Of a stretch of 9,236 bases of DNA, positions 1 through 5,364 are shown piece after piece. The DNA is taken from contig JAIXVT010000006.1 of the NCBI GenBank assembly GCA_027482725.1, positions 1 through 9,236 of the forward strand, read 5' to 3'. Source of the stretch: Pseudomonadota bacterium. Its GTDB lineage: Bacteria > Bdellovibrionota > UBA1018 > CAIMNF01. The position numbers and the translations under genes are program-made. Numbering within the stretch: the first letter of the stretch is position 1; each line of letters opens with the position of its first letter. The notes under the pieces were generated by a model. The model did not search any database. It was not told the origin of the DNA and saw nothing but the letters and a program-made list of their open reading frames with translations.

Positions 1-548
1 ACTAAAAACAGAGGCTTCACTTTTTGTGCAGACACCAAAGCCATCACCGCTTTATGGGTCGCAAGGTGCGTCGGATGTCCGTCCGTTTCTGCAGGACACA
101 CCACCAGATCCGGCTGAATATCAACCAGTCTCTCCTCGACAAATCCCACACCCTCTCCAGCATGATAAGAAAACCCCAAGACCGCGCAGGCATTTGTCTG
201 CTCTTCTGCTCTCGCCCGTTTACGATCCGCTTTGGATCCCAGAGAAAACGGAACAACGTGAACCTCCGCACCGACGCTTTGCTTTAATCGCAAAGCAATT
301 CCCCCCATAAGAACCTCATCGTCAGGATGAGGGGGAATGATAACCAAGGTTTTACATTGAAAAATCTTCAGCAGATCATCGGAACTAGGCGTTGTTCTGC
401 TGGTGTCTGAAGACGTCTCCGACGCCCCGGCCCCCACGTGTCGCAAAAGTGTTTCCCCCTGTTCAAGCCAACGCTCAAAATCATCTCGGTGACTCAAGTG
501 GGTTAAATGACCCCCATTAAAAGACTGTTCCGACTTTCCGTTTGTCAT
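1..548 (-). CDS. LmbE/PIG-L family N-acetyl-sugar deacetylase, N-terminal part (cut by left edge)
   Basis: The gene is read leftwards from an ATG at 548 and stays open for 182 codons to the window edge, so the C-terminus is missing. The core begins with a beta strand followed by PHPDDE (residues 73-78), the hallmark of the LmbE/PIG-L zinc deacetylases. A second metal-site region, GHPTHLATH (about 157-165), follows VDIQPDLVVCPAE, as in the family. LmbE enzymes hydrolyse N-acetyl groups from GlcNAc-type substrates (MshB, BshB and PIG-L are examples); the substrate here cannot be read from sequence. About 65 residues precede the first core strand, an unusual N-terminal extension with a Ser/Thr-rich stretch at 43-56. 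No Shine-Dalgarno is visible before the ATG. The gene is divergent from the HAD gene at 612, with 63 bases between them. Confidence 0.88.
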   Translation of the reverse strand, partial: MTNGKSEQSFNGGHLTHLSHRDDFERWLEQGETLLRHVGAGASETSSDTSRTTPSSDDLLKIFQCKTLVIIPPHPDDEVLMGGIALRLKQSVGAEVHVVPFSLGSKADRKRARAEEQTNACAVLGFSYHAGEGVGFVEERLVDIQPDLVVCPAETDGHPTHLATHKAVMALVSAQKVKPLFL

Positions 549-574
549 GGTTACGTTAGTTTCAAAGACTTTGA

Positions 575-611
575 TTGCAACCGTCAACTGTTGGATTAAA
601 ATTAAATCTCC
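575..611 (+). promoter_or_regulatory. Putative promoter of the HAD gene, near-leaderless
   Basis: A -35-like TTGCAA (575-580) is followed after 16 bases by TAAAAT (597-602), a 5/6 match to the -10 consensus. Transcription would start around 609-612, at or just before the ATG at 612. No Shine-Dalgarno precedes that ATG, which fits a leaderless or near-leaderless message. The call rests on motif matching only. Confidence 0.4.
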
Positions 612-1367
612 ATGAGCCCTTTGCCGAGCCCGCCCCAACCTGCACCGACGACGTTGCTATTCGATCTCGATGACACCTTAATCGATTCCAGTTCGTTCAT
701 GATTCAACTCGAATTCATTGCGCGAATGGTTTCTATTTTTGCCAAAAAACGTGGGTACAAAGCGGCATTTCGGAGCTTAAAAGAATCTACTGATATTTTA
801 AAAATCCCATCGCACGAAAAAACAAATCACGAACGAATGGTCGAGGTATTCGAAAACCTACTCAACGTCCCTAAAGCCGAAGCAGAACACCAGATCGTCA
901 GCGCCATCCAAAACGTTTTTCCAAAACTGAAAACTTATTTTGGAAAAGTTCCCGGAGCTTCAAAGTTTTTGGACTGGGCAAAAGACAAGTACCCCCTTTA
1001 TTTGACAACCAATCCGGCTTGGCTCAAAGAATTTGTAGAACTCCGCATGAAATGGGGAGGAATAGACCCCTCAATTTTTAAAAGCATGACCACATCAGAT
1101 CGAATGCACGCGAGCAAGCCTTCTCCAGAGTATTATCGAGAGGTTTTGAAACTAGAGGGATTAGAGCCTAAACAGTGCCTTCTTATCGGAAACGACAAAA
1201 AGATGGACCTCCCTGCTACGGAGGTAGGTATTGCTGTTTTTTTAGTGCGCCCAAGACAAAAAAGAATCCGAACGCTTAAACGTTCGGATTCTCAATTCCC
1301 TGGTGCGTGGAGCGGGAACTACACCCATCTCCGACAGCTTTTAGATAACTCGCTCAATAAAAAATGA
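612..1367 (+). CDS. HAD-superfamily hydrolase (phosphatase-like)
   Basis: A 251-aa protein with all four HAD motifs in order. Motif I is FDLDDT (17-22), with nucleophile D18 and acid/base D20. Motif II is the LTTNP threonine (about 132-133). Motif III is K169 in ASKPSPEYY. Motif IV is GNDKKMD (193-199). A helical cap of roughly 100 residues between motifs I and II is the C1 arrangement of phosphoglycolate-phosphatase or YjjG-type enzymes, which dephosphorylate small metabolites; the substrate is not identifiable. The start at 612 is the only Met before motif I. The N-terminus is proline-rich. The gene converges with rpmB, leaving two bases between the stop codons. Codons for residues 216-227 also form the apparent rpmB terminator, so this C-terminal stretch serves two roles. 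Confidence 0.9.
   Translation: MSPLPSPPQPAPTTLLFDLDDTLIDSSSFMIQLEFIARMVSIFAKKRGYKAAFRSLKESTDILKIPSHEKTNHERMVEVFENLLNVPKAEAEHQIVSAIQNVFPKLKTYFGKVPGASKFLDWAKDKYPLYLTTNPAWLKEFVELRMKWGGIDPSIFKSMTTSDRMHASKPSPEYYREVLKLEGLEPKQCLLIGNDKKMDLPATEVGIAVFLVRPRQKRIRTLKRSDSQFPGAWSGNYTHLRQLLDNSLNKK
1258..1291 (-). terminator. Intrinsic terminator of rpmB, inside the HAD coding sequence
   Basis: On the minus strand an 11-bp perfect stem, GAATCCGAACG/CGTTCGGATTC (arms 1281-1291 and 1264-1274), encloses a 6-base loop and runs straight into six Ts (1263-1258). It lies about 80 bases past the rpmB stop codon. Because rpmB and the HAD gene are separated by only two bases, any rpmB terminator must lie inside the HAD gene. 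There is no T-run on the plus-strand side, so it is directed against minus-strand transcription. Confidence 0.85.
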
Positions 1368-1369
1368 GA

Positions 1370-1684
1370 TTATGCCGCAAGCTTACGCTTACCGGCAGAT
1401 AGCTCACGGCGTGCTTTTAAAATTTCACGCTTAAGCTTTAATCCACGGTCAGACATTTTGTCTGCTTTACCTTTCATCACTGCCGCAGAGATCCCGCCCA
1501 ATTTATCAATAGTGCGGATCGCGCGTGTTGAAAGTTTAAGCGCAACAGTCTTCCCAAGTTCAGGAACCAAGTAGCGCTTGTCCTTTAAATTGGGGAGCCA
1601 CTTTGTCCGTGTCTTACGGTTAGAGTGAGATACCTTGTTACCACTAAAAGCCTTAATTCCTGTTAAATCGCAAATTTGTGCCAT
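1370..1684 (-). CDS. rpmB: 50S ribosomal protein L28
   Basis: A 104-aa basic protein with the L28 core: an N-terminal CDLTGIKAFSGNKVSHSNRKT segment, then TKWLPNL, a central RYLVPELGKTVALKLSTRAIRTI stretch and a basic C-terminus. L28 is a structural protein of the large ribosomal subunit. Only one cysteine (C5) is present, so this is a zinc-free form. At 104 aa it is longer than E. coli L28 (78 aa). The additional C-terminal helix (MSDRGLKLKREILKARREL) resembles the extended versions of alphaproteobacteria and relatives. A weak GGAA precedes the ATG. The gene stands alone instead of with rpmG, divergent from typA, and is followed by the hairpin inside the opposing HAD gene. Confidence 0.95.
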   Translation of the reverse strand: MAQICDLTGIKAFSGNKVSHSNRKTRTKWLPNLKDKRYLVPELGKTVALKLSTRAIRTIDKLGGISAAVMKGKADKMSDRGLKLKREILKARRELSAGKRKLAA

Positions 1685-1759
1685 AAATTTATTCCGAAAT
1701 TTCTGTTTACAGGTATTGTAGATCTAAATCAATCCCAAATCTAAAGGAATTTTTCTCTC
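1685..1759. promoter_or_regulatory. Divergent rpmB/typA control region
   Basis: This 75-base AT-rich spacer must hold both 5' ends. On the minus strand TACAAT (1715-1720) is a good -10 for rpmB, with a start about 24 bases before its ATG. On the plus strand TTTACA (1706-1711) could be the -35 of typA, but its -10 is unclear. AAAGGA (1743-1748) is the typA ribosome-binding site, 11 bases before its ATG. Confidence 0.4.
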
Positions 1760-3646
1760 ATGGCCCTTCAGCTCCGAAATATTGCAATTATTGCTCACGT
1801 CGATCACGGTAAAACGACATTGGTTGACCATCTCTTGAAACAAGCAGGCACATTTGCCAAGCACATCGCGGTCGAAGACCGTGTGATGGACTCTATGGAT
1901 TTAGAGCGGGAGCGCGGGATCACCATCCTGGCCAAGAATACCTCGATTCGAATTGGCGATACCAAAATCAATATTGTCGACACTCCTGGCCACGCGGATT
2001 TTGGAGGCGAAGTTGAACGCATCATGGGAATGGTCGAAGGCGTACTTCTCTTGGTGGACGCGGCCGAAGGCCCTCTCCCCCAAACCCGATTCGTCCTTCA
2101 AAAAGCTCTGGGACTAGGCCACAAAGTTATTCTGGTCATCAACAAAGTGGATCGCCCGGAATGCAAGGATGGCAAGCGGATTCAAGAAGTGGTCAACACC
2201 ACGTTTGATTTGTTTTTAGAGTTGGGCGCCACGGAAGATCAGGCCGATTTCCCTATTTTCTATGCCTGTGCTCGACAAGGCTGGGGAACTTTGGACTTCG
2301 ATGCGATCCCTAAACTGATCGCTAAAGAACAAGAGGGATCGCTTAAGCCATTGTTTGACTTGATCCTAGAAACCATTCCTGGACCAAAGGTGAAAGAGCA
2401 AGAAGGATTCCAAATGTTGGTTTCTAACTTATCTTACTCCGAATACGTGGGACGTTTAGCCATCGGACGCATCACCAGCGGCAGCGTTAAAAAGAATCAG
2501 CGTTTTATCCGTCAAGGGGTAGATGCCCAGAACAACCCCAAAAACGAAACGTTTACCATCACCCAAGTCTACACCTACGAAGGCCTTAAGCAGGTTGAAG
2601 TAGAAGAACTCACCGCCGGCGATATCGGCGTCATTGCCGGAAACGAAGGCATTGAAATTGGCGATACGGTCACTTCAAGCGCGGATCTCCCTCCGATTGC
2701 CCGAATTGTCGTTGAAAAACCCACACTCGCGATGTTGTTCTCAGTGAACACGTCTCCACTTTCTGGGCAAGAAGGTGAAGCCATCCAGTCGCGCAAACTC
2801 CGCGATCGCTTGCTCAAAGAAGTGCGCCACAATGTGGCTCTACGTTTCGAAGAAACAGAAACATCGGATCAGTTCAGGGTTTTAGGACGGGGCGAATTGC
2901 AATTTGCGATTTTGATTGAGCAAATGCGGCGTGAAGGTTTTGAATTCATGGTAGGTAAGCCGTTGGTGCTCATGCAAAAAGACGAAAACGGCGGCCGCAC
3001 CGAACCGTTTGAAAAAGCAGTACTCGATTTACCCGAAGAGTTCGCAAGTGATGTCACCCGCATTTTTCAAGAACGCCGCGGAATGCTCACCAAATACGAA
3101 ACCACCACTGCGGTGGATGGGATTGGCAAACAACGGGTGCGCTTGGAGTTTGAAATTCCTTCACGGGGACTGCTCGGCATTCGCTCACGCTACCTTACCG
3201 CTACCCGCGGCGAAGGCTTGTTTAGCTCTTATGTGATCGGATATTTCCCACACAAAGGGGAAATCCCCCACCGCATGAACGGGGCACTTATCGCCGACCG
3301 GTCGGGCGAAACCGTGGAATACGCTCTCCTCAGCATCGAAGAGAGGGGTATGCTATTCATGAAGCAAGGTGTGAAAGTTTACGAGGGTATGATTATTGGT
3401 GAGCACGCCAAGGATAACGATTTGAACGTGAACCCCTGCAAAGAGAAAAAACTCACCAACATTCGTGCAGCAAGTGCCGAGTTTTTAGTGACCCTTTCAG
3501 GAATCAGAGAAATGTCACTCGAAAAAAGTCTAGAGTGGATCGACGAAGACGAGTGGATTGAAGTGACTCCGGAAAACATTCGCCTCCGCAAAAAAGTACT
3601 CCAACAAAATTTGCGAAGCGTAAAACGGAGCGATCGAATTCAGTAA
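1760..3646 (+). CDS. typA: Translational GTPase TypA/BipA
   Basis: A 628-aa protein co-linear with TypA/BipA (E. coli, 607 aa). The GTPase motifs are G1 AHVDHGKT (12-19), G2 T55 within the signature MDLERERGITILAKNT, G3 DTPGH (74-78) and G4 NKVD (128-131). EF-G-like domains II, III and V and the BipA-specific C-terminal domain follow, including SRGLLGIRSRYLTATRG and the NPCKEKKLTNIRAA region. BipA binds the ribosome in the EF-G site and supports 50S assembly and growth at low temperature or under stress. The start is the first ATG after AAAGGA and matches the family N-terminus (LRNIAIIAHVDHGKTT). The C-terminus is slightly extended and basic. It is divergent from rpmB and followed by an AT-rich trailer with no GC-rich terminator. 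Confidence 0.97.
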   Translation: MALQLRNIAIIAHVDHGKTTLVDHLLKQAGTFAKHIAVEDRVMDSMDLERERGITILAKNTSIRIGDTKINIVDTPGHADFGGEVERIMGMVEGVLLLVDAAEGPLPQTRFVLQKALGLGHKVILVINKVDRPECKDGKRIQEVVNTTFDLFLELGATEDQADFPIFYACARQGWGTLDFDAIPKLIAKEQEGSLKPLFDLILETIPGPKVKEQEGFQMLVSNLSYSEYVGRLAIGRITSGSVKKNQRFIRQGVDAQNNPKNETFTITQVYTYEGLKQVEVEELTAGDIGVIAGNEGIEIGDTVTSSADLPPIARIVVEKPTLAMLFSVNTSPLSGQEGEAIQSRKLRDRLLKEVRHNVALRFEETETSDQFRVLGRGELQFAILIEQMRREGFEFMVGKPLVLMQKDENGGRTEPFEKAVLDLPEEFASDVTRIFQERRGMLTKYETTTAVDGIGKQRVRLEFEIPSRGLLGIRSRYLTATRGEGLFSSYVIGYFPHKGEIPHRMNGALIADRSGETVEYALLSIEERGMLFMKQGVKVYEGMIIGEHAKDNDLNVNPCKEKKLTNIRAASAEFLVTLSGIREMSLEKSLEWIDEDEWIEVTPENIRLRKKVLQQNLRSVKRSDRIQ

Positions 3647-3688
3647 GATTTTTAATTAATTTTTTTTGTTGATTTGTGATAGTTACAA

Positions 3689-3749
3689 AGTAAATCCAAA
3701 ACATTCTCTGGGATTAGTTCTTGCAAAACCAAGCATTTTTGGATTTACT
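3689..3749. repeat. 13-bp inverted repeat between typA and tRNA-Gln
   Basis: AGTAAATCCAAAA (3689-3701) is perfectly inverted as TTTTGGATTTACT (3737-3749) around a 35-base centre. The centre contains a smaller CTTG/CAAG hairpin near 3720-3732. No T-tract follows on the plus strand, so it is not a standard terminator. It could be a 3'-end structure on typA mRNA or an operator-like site overlapping the tRNA promoter. Confidence 0.75.
3721..3749 (+). promoter_or_regulatory. Possible tRNA-Gln promoter
   Basis: TTGCAA (3721-3726) and TTTACT (3744-3749) are 17 bases apart, each matching 4 of 6 consensus positions. Transcription would start about 20 bases before the tRNA. The -10 coincides with the right arm of the inverted repeat at 3689-3749. 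Confidence 0.35.
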
Positions 3750-3774
3750 AAAGATCTACCACATCAACTCGTGT

Positions 3775-3849
3775 TGGGGCGTCGGCAAGTGGTAAGCTAG
3801 CGGATTTTGATTCCGCCATTCCTAGGTTCGAATCCTAGCGCCCCAACCA
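3775..3849 (+). tRNA. tRNA-Gln (anticodon TTG), CCA encoded
   Basis: The acceptor stem pairs TGGGGCG (3775-3781) with CGCCCCA (3839-3845), followed by discriminator A and an encoded CCA (3847-3849). The anticodon stem GCGGA/TCCGC (3800-3804, 3812-3816) carries loop TTTTGAT with anticodon TTG at 3807-3809. The T arm is CTAGG/CCTAG around GTTCGAATC... in the usual position. The whole closely resembles E. coli tRNA-Gln, including the AAG-GGTAAG D-loop type. It reads CAA, and CAG by wobble. Confidence 0.97.
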
Positions 3850-3871
3850 AATTCTCAAAAACCCACTCCCG

Positions 3872-3892
3872 AATTAGGCTCTACCCCTAATT
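3872..3892 (+). terminator. Weak hairpin after tRNA-Gln
   Basis: AATTAGG (3872-3878) pairs with CCTAATT (3886-3892) around a 7-base loop, 23 bases past the tRNA CCA. The stem is AT-rich and lacks a T-tract directly after it, so it is a poor match to an intrinsic terminator. It may still act as a 3' boundary for tRNA processing. Confidence 0.25.
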
Positions 3893-3987
3893 AAAGGCAA
3901 GATCGCAGCCAAACAAGTCTAATTTTTTATAAATTAAAAATATTTAAAAAACAATCGCTTATCAATAATGTGCGCCGGGGAGGTGAA

Positions 3988-4065
3988 ATGCCAGAATCTC
4001 TTAGAAAAGGGGTAAGGGTGCTTTACGAAGTTCCTGAAAAAAAGGAAGCGATCTATGAGGGATGA
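3988..4065 (+). CDS. Possible small protein (25 aa) with strong ribosome-binding site
   Basis: ATG at 3988 follows GGGGAGGTG (3977-3985), the strongest Shine-Dalgarno in the window, at about 4 bases from GGAGG. It opens a 25-codon ORF beginning MPESLRKGVRVLYEVPEKK and ending at TGA (4063-4065). An in-frame GTG at 3970 could extend it by six codons. No known family is recognised. A second short ORF in another frame (ATG at 4055, 16 codons) overlaps its end, so this may be the remnant of a longer frameshifted gene. It lies in the 361-base gap between tRNA-Gln and the winged-helix gene; apart from AT-rich tracts (about 3920-3955) nothing else is evident there. Confidence 0.3.
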   Translation: MPESLRKGVRVLYEVPEKKEAIYEG

Positions 4066-4159
4066 CGAAGAATTGAAGATCATTATGACTAGAAGTAACC
4101 TTTAGAGGTATTTAAAATTGTTTTATTGAAAAAATGACAATAAAATCAGCAACTTAACA

Positions 4160-4201
4160 ATAGACTCAAAATGAGTGCATATAAACTCATTTTGAGTCTA
4201 T
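4160..4201. promoter_or_regulatory. Twin palindromic operator upstream of the wHTH-NTase operon
   Basis: A 17-bp perfect inverted repeat (arms 4160-4176 and 4185-4201, 8-base centre). Each arm contains a complete smaller palindrome, ACTCA-N3-TGAGT, at 4164-4176 (N3 AAA) and 4185-4197 (N3 TTT). The two centres (4170 and 4191) are 21 bp apart, two helical turns, so two dimers would sit on the same DNA face. The inner site ends two bases before the -10 box at 4199. The likely ligand is the winged-helix protein encoded immediately downstream, giving autorepression; this is inferred from position and symmetry. Confidence 0.7.
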
Positions 4202-4210
4202 AATGAATCT
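4199..4210 (+). promoter_or_regulatory. -10 box giving a leaderless start for the wHTH-NTase operon
   Basis: A perfect TATAAT (4199-4204) lies six bases before the ATG at 4211, so transcription would begin at about the A of the start codon. No Shine-Dalgarno is present. The -35 position (4176-4181, TGCATA) is weak, and a TG at 4176-4177 falls in the operator centre. Matches leaderless promoters in architecture. Confidence 0.55.
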
Positions 4211-4546
4211 ATGGCACTAGACCAACTCTTTGGAAGCACTACCACTAAACGCATCCTACTTCACTTGTTTCATTACGGTGAGGTTCACGCAAATGGGATC
4301 GCAACCGACTATAAATCGGCTGTAACCCCATTTACAAGGAAGCTTGATCAATTAGAAAACTCGGGGATTTTGGTTTCTAAGCTCATCGGGCGCACGCGTC
4401 TGTATCAACTCAATCCAAAGTCTGCGTTTACTAATCCATTGCGTAAGGTAATTGAAGTCGAGTATGAAACGATGCCTCTTACTGAGCGTGAAAAAATATT
4501 TCACGAACGCCGCCGCCCGAGACGAAAAGGTAAGCCAGTAAAATGA
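4211..4546 (+). CDS. Winged-helix DNA-binding protein, probable operon autorepressor or antitoxin
   Basis: A 111-aa protein. Residues 3-68 read as a winged helix: an LFGSTTTKRILLHLF opening helix (6-20), a second helix (25-33), a recognition helix over SAVTPFTRKLDQLE (36-49), and a wing ending GRTRLYQLNP (60-69). The LFGS...R.LL.LF, LE.SGIL and GRTRLY.LNP pattern is typical of small ArsR/MarR-like regulators found next to, or fused with, nucleotidyltransferase domains. The C-terminus is strongly basic (RRRPRRKGKPVK). The stop overlaps the start of the next gene by four bases (ATGA), so the two are translationally coupled. The twin palindrome directly upstream suggests autoregulation. The fold call is good; the antitoxin role is an inference from operon structure. 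Confidence 0.8.
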   Translation: MALDQLFGSTTTKRILLHLFHYGEVHANGIATDYKSAVTPFTRKLDQLENSGILVSKLIGRTRLYQLNPKSAFTNPLRKVIEVEYETMPLTEREKIFHERRRPRRKGKPVK

Positions 4547-5085
4547 ATTCACCGAATTGGAAAAAGTGTACTGAAGAAGAACTTTGGAAGTTTGTAGGAT
4601 TTTATTTGGCTGAAGCTGGCGTCGAATCTGTTTTGGTCGGAGGAGCGGTTGTTGCCATTTATTCGAAAGGAGCCTTCAAATCAGGGGACCTTGATTTTGT
4701 TACTCAAAGTGGAACCCAAGAAAAAGTCCGAGAGGTTTTAGAGGCTTTAGGATTTAAAAAAACAAGCAGGCACTATGAACATCCAGAATGTCAGCATTTG
4801 TTTATTGAGTTTCCAATTGGTCCGCTTTCGATCGGAGACGATTACAAAATCAAACCGAATGAAGTAAATGTAGAGGGAAAAACGATCAAAATATTCAGTC
4901 CTACAGACTGTGTTCGGGATCGGTTGGCTTCATACATTCATTTCAATGCGCGAGAATGCCTAGATCAGGCAGTGCTAGTTGCTCAGAATAAACCGGTCAA
5001 TCTGAAGAAGATTGAAGAGTGGTGTAAGTCTGAACGAGCGACTGAAGCATTTGATGAGTTTAAAACTAAACTTAAAATGCGGTAG
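4543..5085 (+). CDS. Nucleotidyltransferase-fold protein (AbiEii/MNT-like), possible toxin
   Basis: A 180-aa protein with a Pol-beta-type nucleotidyltransferase signature. LVGG (31-34) is followed by SGDLDFV (47-53), giving catalytic pair D49 and D51, and a third acidic residue E89 lies in a strand (HLFIEF). FSPTDCVRDRLASYIHF then NARECLDQAVLVA (118-148) resembles the helical part of AbiEii-like or related uncharacterised NTase proteins. Such enzymes transfer NMP groups to protein, tRNA or drugs; some AbiEii/MenT-type toxins modify tRNA acceptor ends. The metal-binding residues look intact, so activity is plausible; substrate is unknown. The start is set by the ATGA overlap. It is much smaller than typical AbiEii (about 300 aa), so this is not classical AbiE. 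Confidence 0.78.
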   Translation: MNSPNWKKCTEEELWKFVGFYLAEAGVESVLVGGAVVAIYSKGAFKSGDLDFVTQSGTQEKVREVLEALGFKKTSRHYEHPECQHLFIEFPIGPLSIGDDYKIKPNEVNVEGKTIKIFSPTDCVRDRLASYIHFNARECLDQAVLVAQNKPVNLKKIEEWCKSERATEAFDEFKTKLKMR

Positions 5086-5103
5086 TTCTTCACGTTCTAC
5101 GAT

Positions 5104-5277
5104 TCACCTCATAAGACGTTGATGAATATTACCGCACTCCCCTAATCGGAGTAAAATGACGTCCAATAAAATTTCATCTTCATGCGGTGACCTTTTGATC
5201 TTTGATAATGATAATATAGTCATCATCGATTTTTTGCACAAACCATAGACAACGAAAAAAACACGAATCTCTTTCAT
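5104..5277 (-). other. Intergenic stretch with a 57-codon minus-strand ORF, doubtful
   Basis: The gap 5086-5364 contains an open frame from ATG 5277 to TGA 5104 beginning MKEIRVFFVVYGLCKKS. Another frame over the same bases reads a hydrophobic and acidic stretch (VQKIDDDYIIIIKDQKVTA). Neither has a convincing ribosome-binding site or family match. It may be a decayed small toxin-like gene or chance. No GC-rich terminator for the preceding operon is seen; the AT-rich ATGAT/ATCAT repeat near 5206-5228 before TTTTTT is weak. Confidence 0.15.
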
Positions 5278-5352
5278 CTCACATGCGACTAAACCCTAAG
5301 CAGTTTCTCGTCACTAGAAATCTAAAACCTTCCTTGCACCACCCCTCTTATC

Positions 5353-5364
5353 TATACTGATCTT
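5353..5364 (+). promoter_or_regulatory. -10 box giving a leaderless start for the SDR gene
   Basis: TATACT (5353-5358), a 5/6 -10 match, lies six bases before the ATG at 5365, the same spacing as for the gene at 4211. No Shine-Dalgarno is present and the -35 position (5330-5335, TTCCTT) is weak. Transcription would start at the A of the start codon. Confidence 0.45.

Noticed and set aside
24..310. Two plus-strand open frames and one minus-strand frame over 24-310
   Set aside because: They overlap the LmbE reading frame, which has the PHPDDE motif and family pattern; the others have no recognisable features.
631..640. CGCCCCAACC also occurs at the 3' end of tRNA-Gln (3839-3848), possible attachment-site repeat
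   Set aside because: Only ten bases, lies upstream in the HAD coding sequence on the wrong side of the tRNA for a bounded island, and is explained by chance.
2575..3236. Open frames on both strands inside typA
   Set aside because: Shadows of the strongly conserved typA frame with no start signal or domain.
3647..3690. T-rich stretch after typA as an intrinsic terminator
   Set aside because: TTTTTTTT at about 3660 is preceded only by AT-rich TTAATTAA, with no GC-rich stem.
4543..5085. Classical AbiE system
   Set aside because: Both proteins are much shorter than AbiEi and AbiEii, and the wHTH protein lacks the C-terminal AbiEi domain, so only general similarity is claimed.
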